In this document: positions 43,279 to 54,204 of the stretch, in pieces
How the letters are laid out: each line of letters opens with the position of its first letter
How positions within the stretch are numbered: the first letter of the stretch is position 1
Origin: Neoceratodus forsteri
Taxonomy: Eukaryota; Chordata; Ceratodontiformes; Ceratodontidae
Assembly: GCA_016271365.2 (NCBI GenBank)
Contig: CM028130.1
Coordinates: 473,031,501 to 473,095,500, forward strand
Length of the DNA stretch: 64,000 bases
Direction: 5' to 3'
Program-made: the position numbers and the translations under genes
Notes under the pieces: generated by a model
What the model saw: only the letters and a program-made list of their open reading frames with translations
Told to the model about the DNA's origin: nothing
Databases searched by the model: none

Positions 43279-43911
43279 CTAGAAGCCACTTTACAGATTT
43301 CCAGCAAAGGAATGTCCCTTGCAGCTGCCACAGAGGCAGCAGTTCCATGAGTGGAATGTGTCCTGAGGCCTTGTGGTGGCTGTGCCTCAGCCTTACTGTA
43401 GCAGAATTGGATGAAGTATACTAGCCAACATGCAACTGACCTCTTTGAGGCAGACCTGACTTTTTCCACTTCACCATAGGTAATGAACAGTTGTGAGTGG
43501 GAATCCCTGAGGTCCCTAGTACGGGTGATGTAAGAGCCGAGAGACCTTTTTACATCCAAACTATGAAGCTTCAATTTCCCTGAACTGGACCTGGCTGTGA
43601 AAAATACAGGAAGGGTGATGGTCTGATTCAAATGAAACTCAGATGCCACCTTGAGAAGGAATTTCCTGTTAGACCTAAGGACCACCTTGTCCTTATGGAA
43701 GATGGTGTAATTGGGATCAAAGCAAAGAGCTTGGAGCTTACACGCTGTTCTTGCTAAAGTAATTGCCACCAAGAAAACAGTTTTCAAGGTGACACATTTC
43801 AGATCAGCCATAGCCATTGGCTCAGAAGGAGGTTCTACAAGTCTGGCTATGCACAAATTCAGATCCCATTGAGAGACTGGTTTCCTACTGGGAGGAAACA
43901 TATAAGGCACC
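43279..43911 (-). pseudogene. DIRS-f YR, catalytic domain body
   Basis: The minus-strand frame gives VAITLARTACKLQAL (where a1 has ITSARR), HKDKVVLRSNRKFLLKVASEFHL, and HSTHGTAASVAAARD. The second catalytic arginine of HSTR is changed to His and the first Arg region is altered, so the enzyme is dead. It stops after EICKVAS, where CR1 is inserted. Confidence 0.8.
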
Positions 43912-44960
43912 CTGTCATATTTATAATAATTTTATACAGATCGGGGGGGCCACTAGACTACCGGGGAATTAGAAATCGTAAACTATTTTATCATGATCGT
44001 CGGGGGCGCTAGACTACCAGGGATATTGAAAGCATGATTTTTTTTATTCAGATGGGGCAGAACGAAGCCCCCTGAGCAAAACCCACCCTCATTTAACTTT
44101 CTAAGGCACCCCTGGGCTGAGAAAATAGATTTTTAAATCTGGCCATCTCGTCCCTCACTCTTTGTTCATGAGCAAGCAACTTCTTTGATAGCTAGCCTGC
44201 AAATTCTTTGATCACGAGATTCTTTGATCGCGATCGTACATTGCGAGCGAGGGACGAGATGGCCAGATTAAAAAATCAATTTTCTCAGCCCAGGAGTGTC
44301 CTAGGAAGACAAATGAGGGTGGCTTTTACTCAGGGGGGCTTCGTTCTGACGAACCATGGTGGTGGTTTGCTGAAATTCTATGAATTTTTTAAATTAGAAC
44401 AGTGTTTATTCTTTGGTCGTGACCCCACAAATTCTTTGATCATGAGCCTGCAAATTCTTTGATTGCGATCATGCATCGCGAGCGAGGGATGAGATGGCCA
44501 GATTAAAAAATCAATTTTCTCAGCCCAGGGGTGTCCTAGGAAGACAAATGAGGGTGGGTTTTACTGAGGGGGCTTCGTTCTGATGAACCATGGCAGTGGT
44601 TTATCGCAATTCTATGAATTTTTTAAATTAGAACAGTTTTTATTCTTTGCCCGTGACCCCACAAATTCTTTGATCGTGAGCCTGCAAATTCTTTGATCGC
44701 GATCATGTATCGTGAGCAAGGGACAAGATGGCCAGATTAAAAATCACATTTTCTCAGCCCAGGGGTACCCTAGGAAGTCAGCTGAGGGTGGTTTTGCTCA
44801 CGGGGCTTCGTTCTGTCGAACCATGGTGGTGGTTTACCGTAATTACTTCAATTTTTTGATTTATAGCATTTTTTATTCTTTGTTTGTGAGCCTGCAAATT
44901 CTTTGATCGTGAGATTCTTTGATCGCCATCTTTGATGACGGGGGGGGGGCGACAAGATGG
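43912..44960. repeat. ~235-bp satellite: three direct units and one inverted
   Basis: AGATGGCCAGATTAAAAA(A)TC starts at about 44256, 44491 and 44727, with a partial unit at 44954, so periods are 235, 236 and 227. An inverted unit lies at 44050-44160. Units contain CAAATTCTTTGATCG repeats and the palindrome TTGATCGCGATCA. The first 120 bp also hold two copies of a GGGG-CACTAGACTACC-GGG motif. Confidence 0.8.
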
Positions 44961-45294
44961 CCAGATTTATTATAATGGAATAAATAGGGAACTTTTACCA
45001 ATCTTTAAGACTGAATATCTGGAAACAGTTTGGTCTTTTACTTGAAATTTGGAGGGTGTTTATGGCATGTCCTGTAGATGTGAATTATGGTGTTTACATG
45101 TTGGAGAATTTTTGTTTGCAGAGATATTGCATGATGCACTACGTTCTTCGGACAGTGTTTTGGATTGTGCTGGTGGCTTGAAATTGATAGGGTTCCTAGC
45201 CTTAGTGTCATGGATGTAGTTTTCAGTTGTTGTGTGTGTTAAATGTCAACAGGTGTGGAACTGTGCCACTCTGACGATAGAAAATTCAAATTTT
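44961..45294 (+). repeat. Left copy of a ~250-bp direct repeat
   Basis: TTTACTTGAAATTTGG, GCATGTCCTGTAGATGT and GAGATATTGC in 45035-45135 recur in order at 45640-45745. The function is unknown. Confidence 0.7.
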
Positions 45295-45599
45295 GACATG
45301 TTATATTTATTTATTTATTTAGCTTTTGTTAACGGGTAGGTACACTAGACAATACATTTGCCTATTTTCAGATACGACCTGGGAGGGTACAGGAAATACA
45401 AGTTAAAGTACACTGGACAACACAGGTACAGAAACAATCAGTTTACAGAGTCACAGCACAACATTACATGATCAAGTGGTTACTCACAGTAGGACTTATG
45501 CATTAAGAACTGAGCAGTGCAGTGCATAACATTAGAGTACAATAAATACTATTATATATACAACTGCAGGACCCCCAGAAGGAGGACCCCCCCCCAGTG
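45295..45599. repeat. Segment between the direct repeats, TTTA-rich start
   Basis: It begins (TTTA)n near 45305 and could be a SINE or LINE end (TTTATTTATTTA then GGGTAGGTACACTAGACAA). The theme of a TTTA run followed by a short conserved block recalls 17646 and 22970. The family is not recognised. Confidence 0.4.
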
Positions 45600-45860
45600 C
45601 AGATTATGAACAACTGTTGGATCTCGGACATGGTTTTGGTCTTTTTACTTGAAATTTGGCGGGTGTTGATGGCATGTCCTGTAGATGTTAATTGCAGTGT
45701 TTACATGTCAGACAATATATTTTTCATGGAGATATTGCGTGGTGCAGTTATTGTTTTGTGGGCAGCGTTTTCTATTGTTCTACTAGATTAACATTTGTTT
45801 GATGGCTGGCCTTGCTGTTGTCAATGTACTTTTTAGTCATTGGGTGTATAATGTGGCCCG
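45600..45860 (+). repeat. Right copy of the ~250-bp direct repeat
   Basis: Matches 44990-45240 with clear divergence. Confidence 0.7.
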
Positions 45861-45930
45861 ACACTGTCCCGTGCTCCCACCAACTTAGCAACTTTCTACT
45901 TTTATATTATTTCTTAAAAGTAAGGACATT

Positions 45931-46295
45931 CTATGCAAAAACTTAATTAATGCATCAGTTAGGGTTCTTCTACAGTGAAAAAGTAGGAAATTCAATTTTA
46001 GGGTTCCACACCTTGCACCCACCCTCAGCCCACCCCACCAACAGGCACTGGGGTATGCGTTGAGATCATCGGCCCTAACTCTCACCCCATTCTCCTACAC
46101 TGCACCACCTCTGCTTGTTTACATATGGGATGGGGTGAGAGTTAGGGCCGACAACCTCAACGCATACCCAGATGCCTGTTGGTGGGGGCAGGCTGGGGGT
46201 GGGGTGCAAGGGGTGGGAACCCTAAAATCAAATTTCCTCACTTTTATCACTGTAGAAGAACCCTAACTGATGCATTCATGAAGTTTTTTGCATAG
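45931..46295. repeat. Foldback (hairpin) element, ~160-bp arms
   Basis: The left arm 45931-46089 (CTATGCAAAAACTTAATTAA onward) is the inverted copy of 46131-46295 (to TTTTTTGCATAG), with a ~40-bp loop. Arms differ by scattered substitutions. It could be a foldback MITE. DIRS-a2 starts exactly at its right end, so the TAG-AAG boundary is shared. Confidence 0.8.
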
Positions 46296-46500
46296 AAGAA
46301 AAAATTACTCACCTTAGTAATGTTGTTTCTTCTAATGGAGTCTTGCTGTATTCTGACAATAGCAGTGAGTCCCAACCTTGAACTGCCCGGAGATGAAAGA
46401 GTTAACTTTCCATGCCAGGCATGGGCAGCTGAGCTCGAACTCGGTTGAGACTCTGTCTTTATTCTTCAAACTCAAACCATCAGATCTTTATGAGCTAAAC
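46296..46500 (-). repeat. DIRS-a2 left terminus and inverted repeat
   Basis: ATTAC (46304-46308) and GTAAT (46317-46321) surround TCACCTTA, identical to a1. The repeat body matches 51760-51934 inverted. Confidence 0.85.
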
Positions 46501-46744
46501 TCACTAAGGCCCTGTGTGGAAGCTGTAAACCTACACTAGCCAACAGGCTACTAAACATAAAACACATTTTTGGTCCCAAAACAAAGACTCAAGTCAGAAG
46601 ACCCAAAAATGAAAAACACAACGCCAACTCACCCCAAGAAAAAGGGGGTGAAAACAACAAGGTGGGCACCTACTGAGTGCCAACACTGCAATGCCCACCC
46701 ACATCCCAAAAACAGAGGTTCTGAGAGGGGCAGGCAGGGAGGAG

Positions 46745-46845
46745 GTCAGAATACAGCAAGACTCCATTAGAAGAAACAACATTACTAAGGTGAGTAATTT
46801 TTTCTTCAAACAACATGAAGTCTTGCTGTATTCTGACAATAGCAG
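46745..46845. repeat. DIRS-a2 internal complementary region
   Basis: The left arm is complementary to 46296 onward. The right arm from about 46804 (CTTCAAACAACATGAAGTC) is complementary to the right end at 51934. TCTGACAATAGCAG in the arm matches a2's own termini rather than a1's TATGACATATGCAG, so the ICR has co-evolved with the ends. Confidence 0.85.
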
Positions 46846-46882
46846 ACTACAAAGCAGTACCTCCATGGAGGAGGGACAGAAC

Positions 46883-48255
46883 CTACTTAGGGAATAGGCT
46901 CTGAAGCACAGCTGTGCCAAACCGAGCATCACTCCTAGCCTGGATATCCAGGGAGTAATGCTTGGTAAAAGTGTGAACTGTTTTCCAGTTAGCTGCTTGA
47001 CATATCTCTAGAATAGGGAAGTCCCTGGCAGCAGCCAGGGAACCAGGTGTACCTCTGGTAGAGTGAGCCCTCAGACCTGAGGGTGGAATCCTACCCAGTT
47101 TTTCATAACAAAATTGGATACAAGAGACAATCCACCTGGCAATGGATCTTTTACTGGCAGGTTTCCCTTTACCAACCTTGCCATAAGTGAGGAACAGTTG
47201 GAGGGAGTCAAACCTGTGACCCTTGGTACGCTCATTGTAGTAGCTAAGGGCTCTTTTCACATCTAAACTGTGCAGCCTCCTCTCGCCAGAGGAGGAATGG
47301 TCAGTGAAGTACACTGGAAGAGACACAGACTGATTAAGGTGGAAATATGAAACCACCTTAGGCAAGAACTTCCTGTTAGTCCTGAGGACCACCTTATCTC
47401 TATGAAAGGAGATAAAATCGGGCTCCACTGACAAAGCTTGTAATTCACTTATCGTCTGGCAGAAGTGATGGCTACCAGAAACACAGTTTCCAAGTCAAGT
47501 ACTTAAGCTCTGCTGAGGACAAAGGCTCAAAGGGGTTGCATAAGCTGAGCAATGCAAACATATAAGGTCCCAGGCAGGGCAGGGTCCCTGAATGGAGGGT
47601 TGGTGTAAAGCAATCCCTTGAAAAACTTGGAGAATACAGGGTGAGCTGAAGAGAGAGGCTTGCCTGCTGAAATAAAGGCAGACACAGCTGCCAGATGCAC
47701 TTTCAGTGTAGCTGGTCTCAGCCTCAAGCTATTTAAGTGGACCATATAATCAAGGACTGTGGGCAAATCAGCAGATTCTGGGGAAATATGCTTCCCAGAG
47801 CACCATATGGGAAACCTTTTCCATTTGGAATTATAAGTAGCCCTGGTGGAAGGTTTTCTAGAAGCCTTCAGGATATCCATTACACCTTGGGAGAGGTGTA
47901 AATCAGCAAACTCTAACTCTTCAAGAGCCAGGCCTTGAGATTGAGAGATTTGAGGTTCGGGTACCAAACCCTCCCCTGAGGACAGGTTAACAGGTTGTAA
48001 TTCCTGGAAAGACACCAGGGAAGATGGACTGCTAAGGACAGTAGGAGTGGATACCAGGGCTGTCTGGCCCAGTCTGGAGCAATCAGGATCATCTTGCAGG
48101 GTTGAGATCTGATTTTGACTAGCACTTTGAACAGGAGAGGGAAGGGGGGAAGCATAGAGAAAGTTCCCCTCCCAATTGAGAACTAAGGCATCCAGGGGAG
48201 CCCAACACTGGGGGCCTGCAGCAAAAGGGAAGTTGGTGATTGTCTGGGGCTGCAA
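46883..48255 (-). pseudogene. DIRS-a2 tyrosine recombinase
   Basis: The N-terminal part (48255-47527) includes RKPSTRATYNSKWKRFPIW. The C-terminal part (47434-46883) is a single 183-codon frame with HSTRGTPGSLAAARD and HTFTKHYSLD, giving the catalytic HxxR and Tyr. The ITSARR segment with the first Arg lies near 47470 in another frame, so a frameshift near 47450 separates it. Related to phage-type tyrosine recombinases; integrates circular cDNA. Confidence 0.85.
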
Positions 48256-48671
48256 AAGATCTATCTGGAGTGCCCCATCTGGAAAATATCACCTCAAGCC
48301 CAGGGGTCCAGTGACCATTAGTGATGGCCCTGGGAAATCCTGCTGACAGCATCTGCCAGGACATTGTCCTTGCCTGGGAGGTGAACTGCCATGAGGGAGG
48401 TGTTCAGGGAGTAAGCCAGAGACCACAACTTCATTGCTTCGAGTGCACAAGGCGTAGACCAGTGCCTCCTTGCTTATTGATGTACCACATTGTGGTGGTG
48501 TTGGCTGTTCTGACCTACAACTTTGTTCTGAACAGATTTGGAAAAAGCTTGAAGTGCTAGAAATACTGCTCTGAGCTCCAACAGATTGATGTGGAGCAGA
48601 GATTCCTGAGGGGACCACAACCCTGGGTGTTGAGGTTGCCCATGTGAGCCCCCACCCCAAGAGGGAGGCAT
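48256..48671 (-). pseudogene. DIRS-a2 RNase H and methyltransferase-like region
   Basis: LLHINLLELRAVFLALQAF near 48600 is the RNase H core. A WGTPDRSF-like block near 48270 and the PLFCCRPPVLGS motif near 48210 belong to the methyltransferase-like segment, in a shifted frame overlapping the YR N-part. Several small indels relative to a1. Confidence 0.7.
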
Positions 48672-48788
48672 CTGTAGTAGGACTAAAGAGTGAGACTGAG
48701 TGATAAAGGAACCCTTGTCTCAGATTGTTCTGATCCTGCCACCACTGTAGGGCCTGGATCAGGGTTCGAGTTACTGGGATCAATTTGG

Positions 48789-49704
48789 TTAGAGGTCCTT
48801 CCTTTGAGACCAAAAGGCTCTCAAATGGAACTGAATGTCCCTCATCTGAAATCTTGCTCCCTGCACTACTGCTGTAGAAGCAGCCATGTGCCCCAGGAGC
48901 TGAAGAAAATGCCTTGTTGGTCGAGACACCTGCAGTGTGAATGAGGAGGCCAGAGAGACCAGGGTCCTTGCCCTGTCCAGGGGAAGGAAGGCTCTGGCCT
49001 TCTCTGTGTCTAGCTCTGCACCTATGAAGGTGAGGAGCTGGACAGGCTCTAGAACTGACTTTGGAAGATTTAGAAGGAAACCCAAGGAAGTGAGAAGTTG
49101 ATGAGTTTTCTGTAAGTGTAACTTGACTTGGTCTGGGGACTGGCCTACAATGAGCCAGTCGTCCAGGTAAGGGAAGATGGCAATCTTCTGCCTTCTTAGA
49201 GAAGCAACTACCACTGCCAGGCATTTTGTGAATACCCTTGGAGCAGAGGTGAGGCCAAAGAGCATTGCTCTGAACTGGTAATGGCCTGAGGGCAGCTCGA
49301 ACCTGAGGTACTTTCGATGGGAACTTCTGATGAGAATATGGAAGTAGGCATCCTTGAGGTCCAGGGACACTAGCCAGTCCCCTGGCCTTAGAGAACGTAG
49401 AATAATTCCCAGAGTCACCATTTTGAATTTTGGTTTTAAATGGTGCTTGTTTAAGTATCTGAGATCCAGGATGGGCCGCCATTCTCCTGTCTTTTTTGGG
49501 GTAAGGAAGTACCTGGAGTACAAACCTTTGCCCTGGTGTAGGGGTGTAACCCTTTCGACAGCTCTGAGAGCTAGGAGGGAAGAGTCCTCTGCCTCTAAGG
49601 CAAGTGCCTCTGATGGACTTGCAGGTGGAAAGGATCTGGTTCTCATCTTTGGAAACTTTTTGAAGTTGAGAACCAGTCCCTGGTTTACTACTTCCAGGAC
49701 CCAT
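48789..49704 (-). pseudogene. DIRS-a2 reverse transcriptase, best preserved RT
   Basis: A 285-codon open frame (49646-48789) holds GEWRPILDLRYLNKH, LVSLDLKDAYFHILI, YQFRAMLFGLTSAPRVF and the catalytic FPYLDDWLIVG (YLDD at 49158-49169), then FIGAELDTEKARAFLP. All core RT blocks are in order. It is the least damaged enzyme gene of the window, although gag-RT continuity before it and RNase H after it are frameshifted. Confidence 0.9.
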
Positions 49705-49755
49705 TTGTCTGATGTCAGAGACTCCCAGTCCTGGACAAAGTAAGCCAGTCTGCCC

Positions 49756-51371
49756 CTACAGGTAGCTGAGAATCGGCCCTGGCAACCCCATCAGGGTGCC
49801 TGTTTGGCAGGGGTTTTGGGCGGAGGAGTGGAAGCAGGCCTGCTTGTACCCGTCTGCCTCTCCTCTAAAGAACCCCTCTGGGCATAAGCAGAAGAGGAGG
49901 CCTGGGCTTGGTAAAAGGCCTATGAAAGGCCTGCCCTGCCCCTGGGAAGCTGTCTTTGAGGGTGGTCTGCCTTTCCTTGGCCTGTGCACTCCTATAGGTG
50001 GTCCTATACTCATCCATTTTCATATAATTCTCTGTTTGCTCCCCAAACAGAGAATTACCTAACAGGAAAATCCATGGCCTTAGTCTGGGTAACCTGTGAC
50101 AGGCTAGTACATCTGAGCCAAGCCATTCTTCAAAGTGCACAGATGTAGCCATGACTCTAGATGACACATCATTGGAGTCTACTGCAGCATGGATTGCACC
50201 TTGGATGCCTCAATACCATCAGCAGCCACCTGCTCCAGCTCCTTGGCAAGCTGGCCAGGGACCCTGTTTTGCTAGGGCCATAACAGTATCATCTGGATTT
50301 TTGATACCTAGCAGTATAGGCCATATAATTGGCCTGTCTGAGTCCCAAGGATGCTGCCATGTACTGTTTCTTTGCCATGGCATCAATCCTCCTGGATTCC
50401 TTGTCCGGGGGGTGTGAAGCCAAGGGAATGTTTGCCTTATCACAGGCTGCAGCCTGCATACCCCAACATGGCTGCATTGTTGTGTAAGGAACTCCGTGTC
50501 AGAGCCTGACAATGTGTACCTCTTGTCCATTCTCTTATCCACAGGAGGTATAGTGTTAGGAGTCTTTAAAATCTTAAATGTCTGTTTCCCAAAAGATTTG
50601 TGAAAGGAATAGACAGCCTCCTAGACTCTGGGATATCCATCATTTCCACATAGTCAGGCTCCTCCTGGTCATCACAGCTTCTTCCATAGGAAGCTGGAGG
50701 GTTTCAACCACTTTTTATAAAACATGAAATGGGAGGGACTCAAAAGCCTAGGAGGAGATACTCCTGAAGTCTGTCTGGGGAGATGTCCGGTTCAATGGGC
50801 ACATCCAGACTTTCAAAACCACATTCACTTTCCTCATACTCCTCTTCCTCCTCCTCTGGTTCTATAAAATTCCTCTAAATCATACTCTTGAACCAGTGGA
50901 ACCCGGCTGAACCGGCCTGCCTGATGGTGCGGTTGGGTGGGAGGCTTGAGAAGCGACTGGACAATTTTGATCGCTTTGGCTATTTCTTCAGCGGTTGGAG
51001 AGGAAAGTTTTGGCTCACACCAGCTGATTTTTCTTTCTAGTTCTTTTAGCGGAACCGATTCCTCAGAATCAGCTCTCCTTTGCTGAAGAAGTCTCGTCCT
51101 GGTCAGAGGCACTCCTTCTGTTCAGTTTGAACCGAACCGGGCTAGCCATCGGTTCAGCGGACTTTGGCCTCCTATCCCTGAGCCTACCAGCTCTCTTTTC
51201 TAGGGTAGCTGCAGGGAAATTTTTGCAAATCTGGCAGTCTGCATTGAGGTGGTCAAACCCCAGACAATAAACACAGGTGGTGTGGGAGTCAGCCTTGGCA
51301 AAGACTTCCCCACTCACACTGCAGTGTTGAAACCCAGTGGGTCCGGTTTTTCTTTTGGGTTTCTCAGACAT
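49756..51371 (-). pseudogene. DIRS-a2 gag
   Basis: The start at 51371 gives MSEKPKRK and the Cys/His cluster (CSVSGEVFAKADSHTTC, CLGFDHLNADCQIC, residues ~17-49), with the second Cys replaced by Ser. It continues with EEIAKAIKIVQSL, an acidic block, DKRMDKRYTLSGSDTEFL near 50530 and the MDEYRTTYRSAQAKERQ motif near 49990. Frameshifts near 50860, 50220 and 50060. Confidence 0.8.
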
Positions 51372-51419
51372 AGTGCCAGTCCTAACCAAACTTACCCTTT
51401 TATGGCAATCCACCAGGCA

Positions 51420-51730
51420 AGACCCTCTTATCGGTTCCCAACCGTGTCACGGGTCGTGGAAAAAAACGTAACAAAATCAGTTTTTTTTAGAACCGATAAG
51501 AACCGGTAACCACACTCTAAAAGCACAATTTAAGATTTTTTAAACAACTTGATCGGTTCAAACCGAACCGATAAACCGTTTACAAGTTCCACACAGAATA
51601 GAATAAAATAAAATAAAACCTATCTAGTACTCACAAATACCACAGACAGAGACTGAACCGACAGGTTACGGTTTAAATTCGGTCGAAAACCGAGAAAAGC
51701 GGTACTTTAACCGACAAATTGAACCGAGCA
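51420..51730 (-). promoter_or_regulatory. AACCG/CGGTT-dense leader of DIRS-a2
   Basis: About a dozen AACCG or CGGTT pentamers, with the same paired layout as a1 (for example GATCGGTTCAAACCGAACCG). Retained CpG in all of them, while other CpGs are scarce, suggests young age or constraint. Confidence 0.45.
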
Positions 51731-51759
51731 GAAGGAGAAATCTCCAGAGCGACTGTTCA

Positions 51760-51933
51760 GTGAGGAGTAAAGAATCTGACGGTTTGAGTTTGAAGAATAA
51801 CAGACAGAGTCTCAACCGAGCTCGAGCTCAGCTTCCATGCCTGGCATGCAAAGTTAACTCTTTCATCTCGGGGCAGTTGAAGGTTGGGACTCACTGCTAT
51901 TGTCAGAATACAGCAAGACATCATGTTGTTTGA

Positions 51934-51934
<1 letters not shown>
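51760..51934 (-). repeat. DIRS-a2 right terminal repeat
   Basis: Inverted match of the left repeat, ending CATGTTGTTTGAA. The final G of the AAG seen in a1 is T here, and the (AT)n array follows at once. Confidence 0.8.
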
Positions 51935-51966
<32 letters not shown>

Positions 51967-51978
51967 AACACACATATA

Positions 51979-52024
<46 letters not shown>

Positions 52025-52033
52025 CTATATATA
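51935..52033. repeat. (AT)n/(TG)n compound microsatellite
   Basis: AT runs, a CACACAAACACACA segment, a TG run near 51978-52000 and a second AT run. It borders DIRS-a2 directly and probably grew at or after its insertion. Confidence 0.95.
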
Positions 52034-53800
52034 TGCACACATTATATTTATGAGTACAGTACAGCAAGAAAGAGAATGTCTGAAAAATTGTAGTGGATTT
52101 TACAACAGGACATCCCTCTAGCATACAGGATAAGATTCTCCCACAGGAGCAGGCACCTGGGAGGGCCCACGTTAACAATGTTGGAGCTAACAGAAAAGGA
52201 AATTGTCTTATGTTGTATATCCATGGCACTCCAGTCATTACATCATGGGTTTTAGCCCACCTGACAGGCTAATGATGCACATGTGACCCAGGATCAAATT
52301 TTGCAGTATACCTTGGTCCCAGGAGTCCCTGCTCTCCAGTTCTCTTTGTGCATCTCAAAAGGCAACAGCACTCCAGGAGTCTCTGTGAGACTGAATTTTT
52401 CAACCTTAAGGGTAGGCCTTATTGCTTTGAACCACAGTTTTATTTTATACCTTGGAATCTCAGAACCTATTGGTCTACCTGGTTAATTAACTGGATAAGG
52501 ACTAGTTGCAGTGCTCCTTTAAAACAACTGTATTAATTGTTTAACTTAATTGACTAACTGTTAGCTAAAGGACTGACTGTTTGAGAGGGCCCCTCCTCAT
52601 TTGGAATTCAGTAGAAGTTGGCTCCTGGCTTGTGGCCAGCCTAGTTTAGTCCTCATCCTTGTAACTATGTAATTTATAGTGTTTTCTCAGTCCTGCTGGT
52701 GTTTATTTAGAAAATAAGGTGGTCTGCAGAGCGGTACTAAGTTTCACTACCGCATGTTAAGGCGCAAGCTCTCTACAGTCCTGGTAGGCAGGTTCTTCTT
52801 CTACAGTGTAGATATCCACACTCTTCCTGCTTTTATTCAGTTTGCTGGTCCTGATTCACACTGAATCAGCATGGAGCTTTCTTGCGTACCAGCGTCAGGC
52901 CTGAGCTCAAGACCATGGGGGTCCATGGCAATACCCCCCACCCTTATCCATGCCATATTACTTAGTTAGGCCCAACAATTTCTCGGCCCACTCTCTGTCT
53001 CCTTCTTCTCTCCCCTCAATAGCAGAGACAGTCTGGCATTGTTTTTCCTTGGGCTACCTTCTGTTCTGCCCTCAAGAGCAGAGACAGTCCAGCTCTCTTC
53101 CTTGGGCCACCTTTCCCCTCCCTTTTAAAACGGGGCAGCAAAGGCCCAGTCTGGAGCTCACAGCTCGGTGTCTACCCCAACCACCTCAGTATGGGTCACT
53201 CTGTTCTTGGCTAGGTGTCGCCACCTGTTCTGGCTCCCCTACTAAGCCGGGCCGGCCATGATGGTCCACAAACAGGCTGATGCAGCCAGCCGGTTCCGCA
53301 GCCTCGTCTAGCAGCGGCTGAACAGGATCATTGGCGATTTGTCACCACTCGCTCTGACTCTCCTCTCAAGTGGGGTCAGGCATTCTCTGGCCTCTTCCTT
53401 GACTGATCCGGTCCACGAGATCCGCGGCCCTTACCTAGCAGCCACTGTCCTCCCTGTTGCAACCATGTTGATTTTCTCCCCTGGGCACACAGTTTAACAT
53501 AAAGGGGAGGCCACAGTTAACTATTACTGGCAGAATAGGGACACGGCCCTGGTAAGCCCCCTCACACAACGGCTTACAGAGACCATGCCTCTGAGTACCC
53601 ACGAATCAGGAGATGAAGGAGAATTAACTAAAATACATATTTTGGGGCCCAATAAAGACAAATACAATACTAGGGCACAATAAGCATCCATACCCGACAG
53701 CCATTGTGAGCTGCATCATAGATACCAAGGCTTCCATCCCGGCCTACTCGGAGATGGAGCTCAGACATCTTCAGGCCTTCCCCTTCAGGATATGTCCTCC
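52034..53800. other. Unassigned DNA, partly pyrimidine-rich
   Basis: 52034-52900 shows nothing I recognise. 52940-53480 is C/T-rich with a direct repeat around AGCAGAGACAGTC (53024 and 53078). It may contain the 5' end of DIRS-g, but no terminal repeat can be proven here. Confidence 0.35.
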
Positions 53801-53828
53801 TGCATCAGCGCATGCGCCAAGCTTCGGG

Positions 53829-53962
53829 GTGGCCATTTTTGTAGTTCAGGCCAGGCCCCACACATGCGCATTACACCAAATGGCCGCCATATTTGTAGTC
53901 CACCCAGACTACTCCACACATGCATGGATCTGATGCGGTGGCCATGTTTGTAGTCCATCCTC
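53829..53962. repeat. Three diverged GGCC-N-ATTTTTGTAGTCCA repeats
   Basis: GGCCATTTTTGTAGTTCAG, GGCCGCCATATTTGTAGTCC and GGCCATGTTTGTAGTCCATC lie 53-57 bp apart, ahead of the DIRS-g gag. They may be part of its terminal or promoter region. Confidence 0.5.
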
Positions 53963-54204
53963 TCTCTGCACAGCGTGGAATGAGAGTGATGGCTATTTTG
54001 AACGTTCTAGGTTTTTGTGGAAGCGGAGCCCAAGCATATAACGAGTGGAGGTAGTTTCCTCTGGAATAAGAATCGCAGGACTGCTGATGAATTATGGTGA
54101 TAGTTTCAGTTTTTAGATCAGAGTGTCCAGGGGTGCCTTTGCTTTTTCATTTACCTGGATGCTCACCATAGCCATTCCTAATCCTTCTCCTCTCTCTTTC
54201 CCAG

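Larger units (their letters stand above)
33137..43911 (-). mobile_element. DIRS-f relic, split by a gag-only DIRS and a CR1
   Basis: Pieces: left terminus 33137-33350, spacer 37724-37970, ICR 37971-38070, YR C-end 38080-38210, and YR body 43279-43911. With the inserts removed, the distance from left end to ICR is about 460 bp, close to the 452 bp of DIRS-a1. The family is related to a but distinct. Everything 5' of the YR is missing, replaced at 43912 by satellite DNA. Confidence 0.75.
46296..51934 (-). mobile_element. DIRS-a2: full-length DIRS retrotransposon, sister of a1
   Basis: It has the same order as a1: left terminus (46296-46500), ICR (46745-46845), YR, methyltransferase-like, RNase H, RT and gag on the minus strand, and right repeat (51760-51934). 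Copies a1 and a2 differ by scattered substitutions and small indels. Its RT-RNase H region has fewer frameshifts than a1, and YLDD is intact. The right end runs into an (AT)n array. Confidence 0.9.

Noticed and set aside
43912..44960. Possible CRISPR-like array
   Set aside because: Units are ~235 bp, the spacers are also repeated, the context is vertebrate, and no cas gene exists.
51757..52121. Frames rich in Ile-Tyr and Val-Cys around 51900-52100
   Set aside because: They translate the (AT)n/(TG)n microsatellite.
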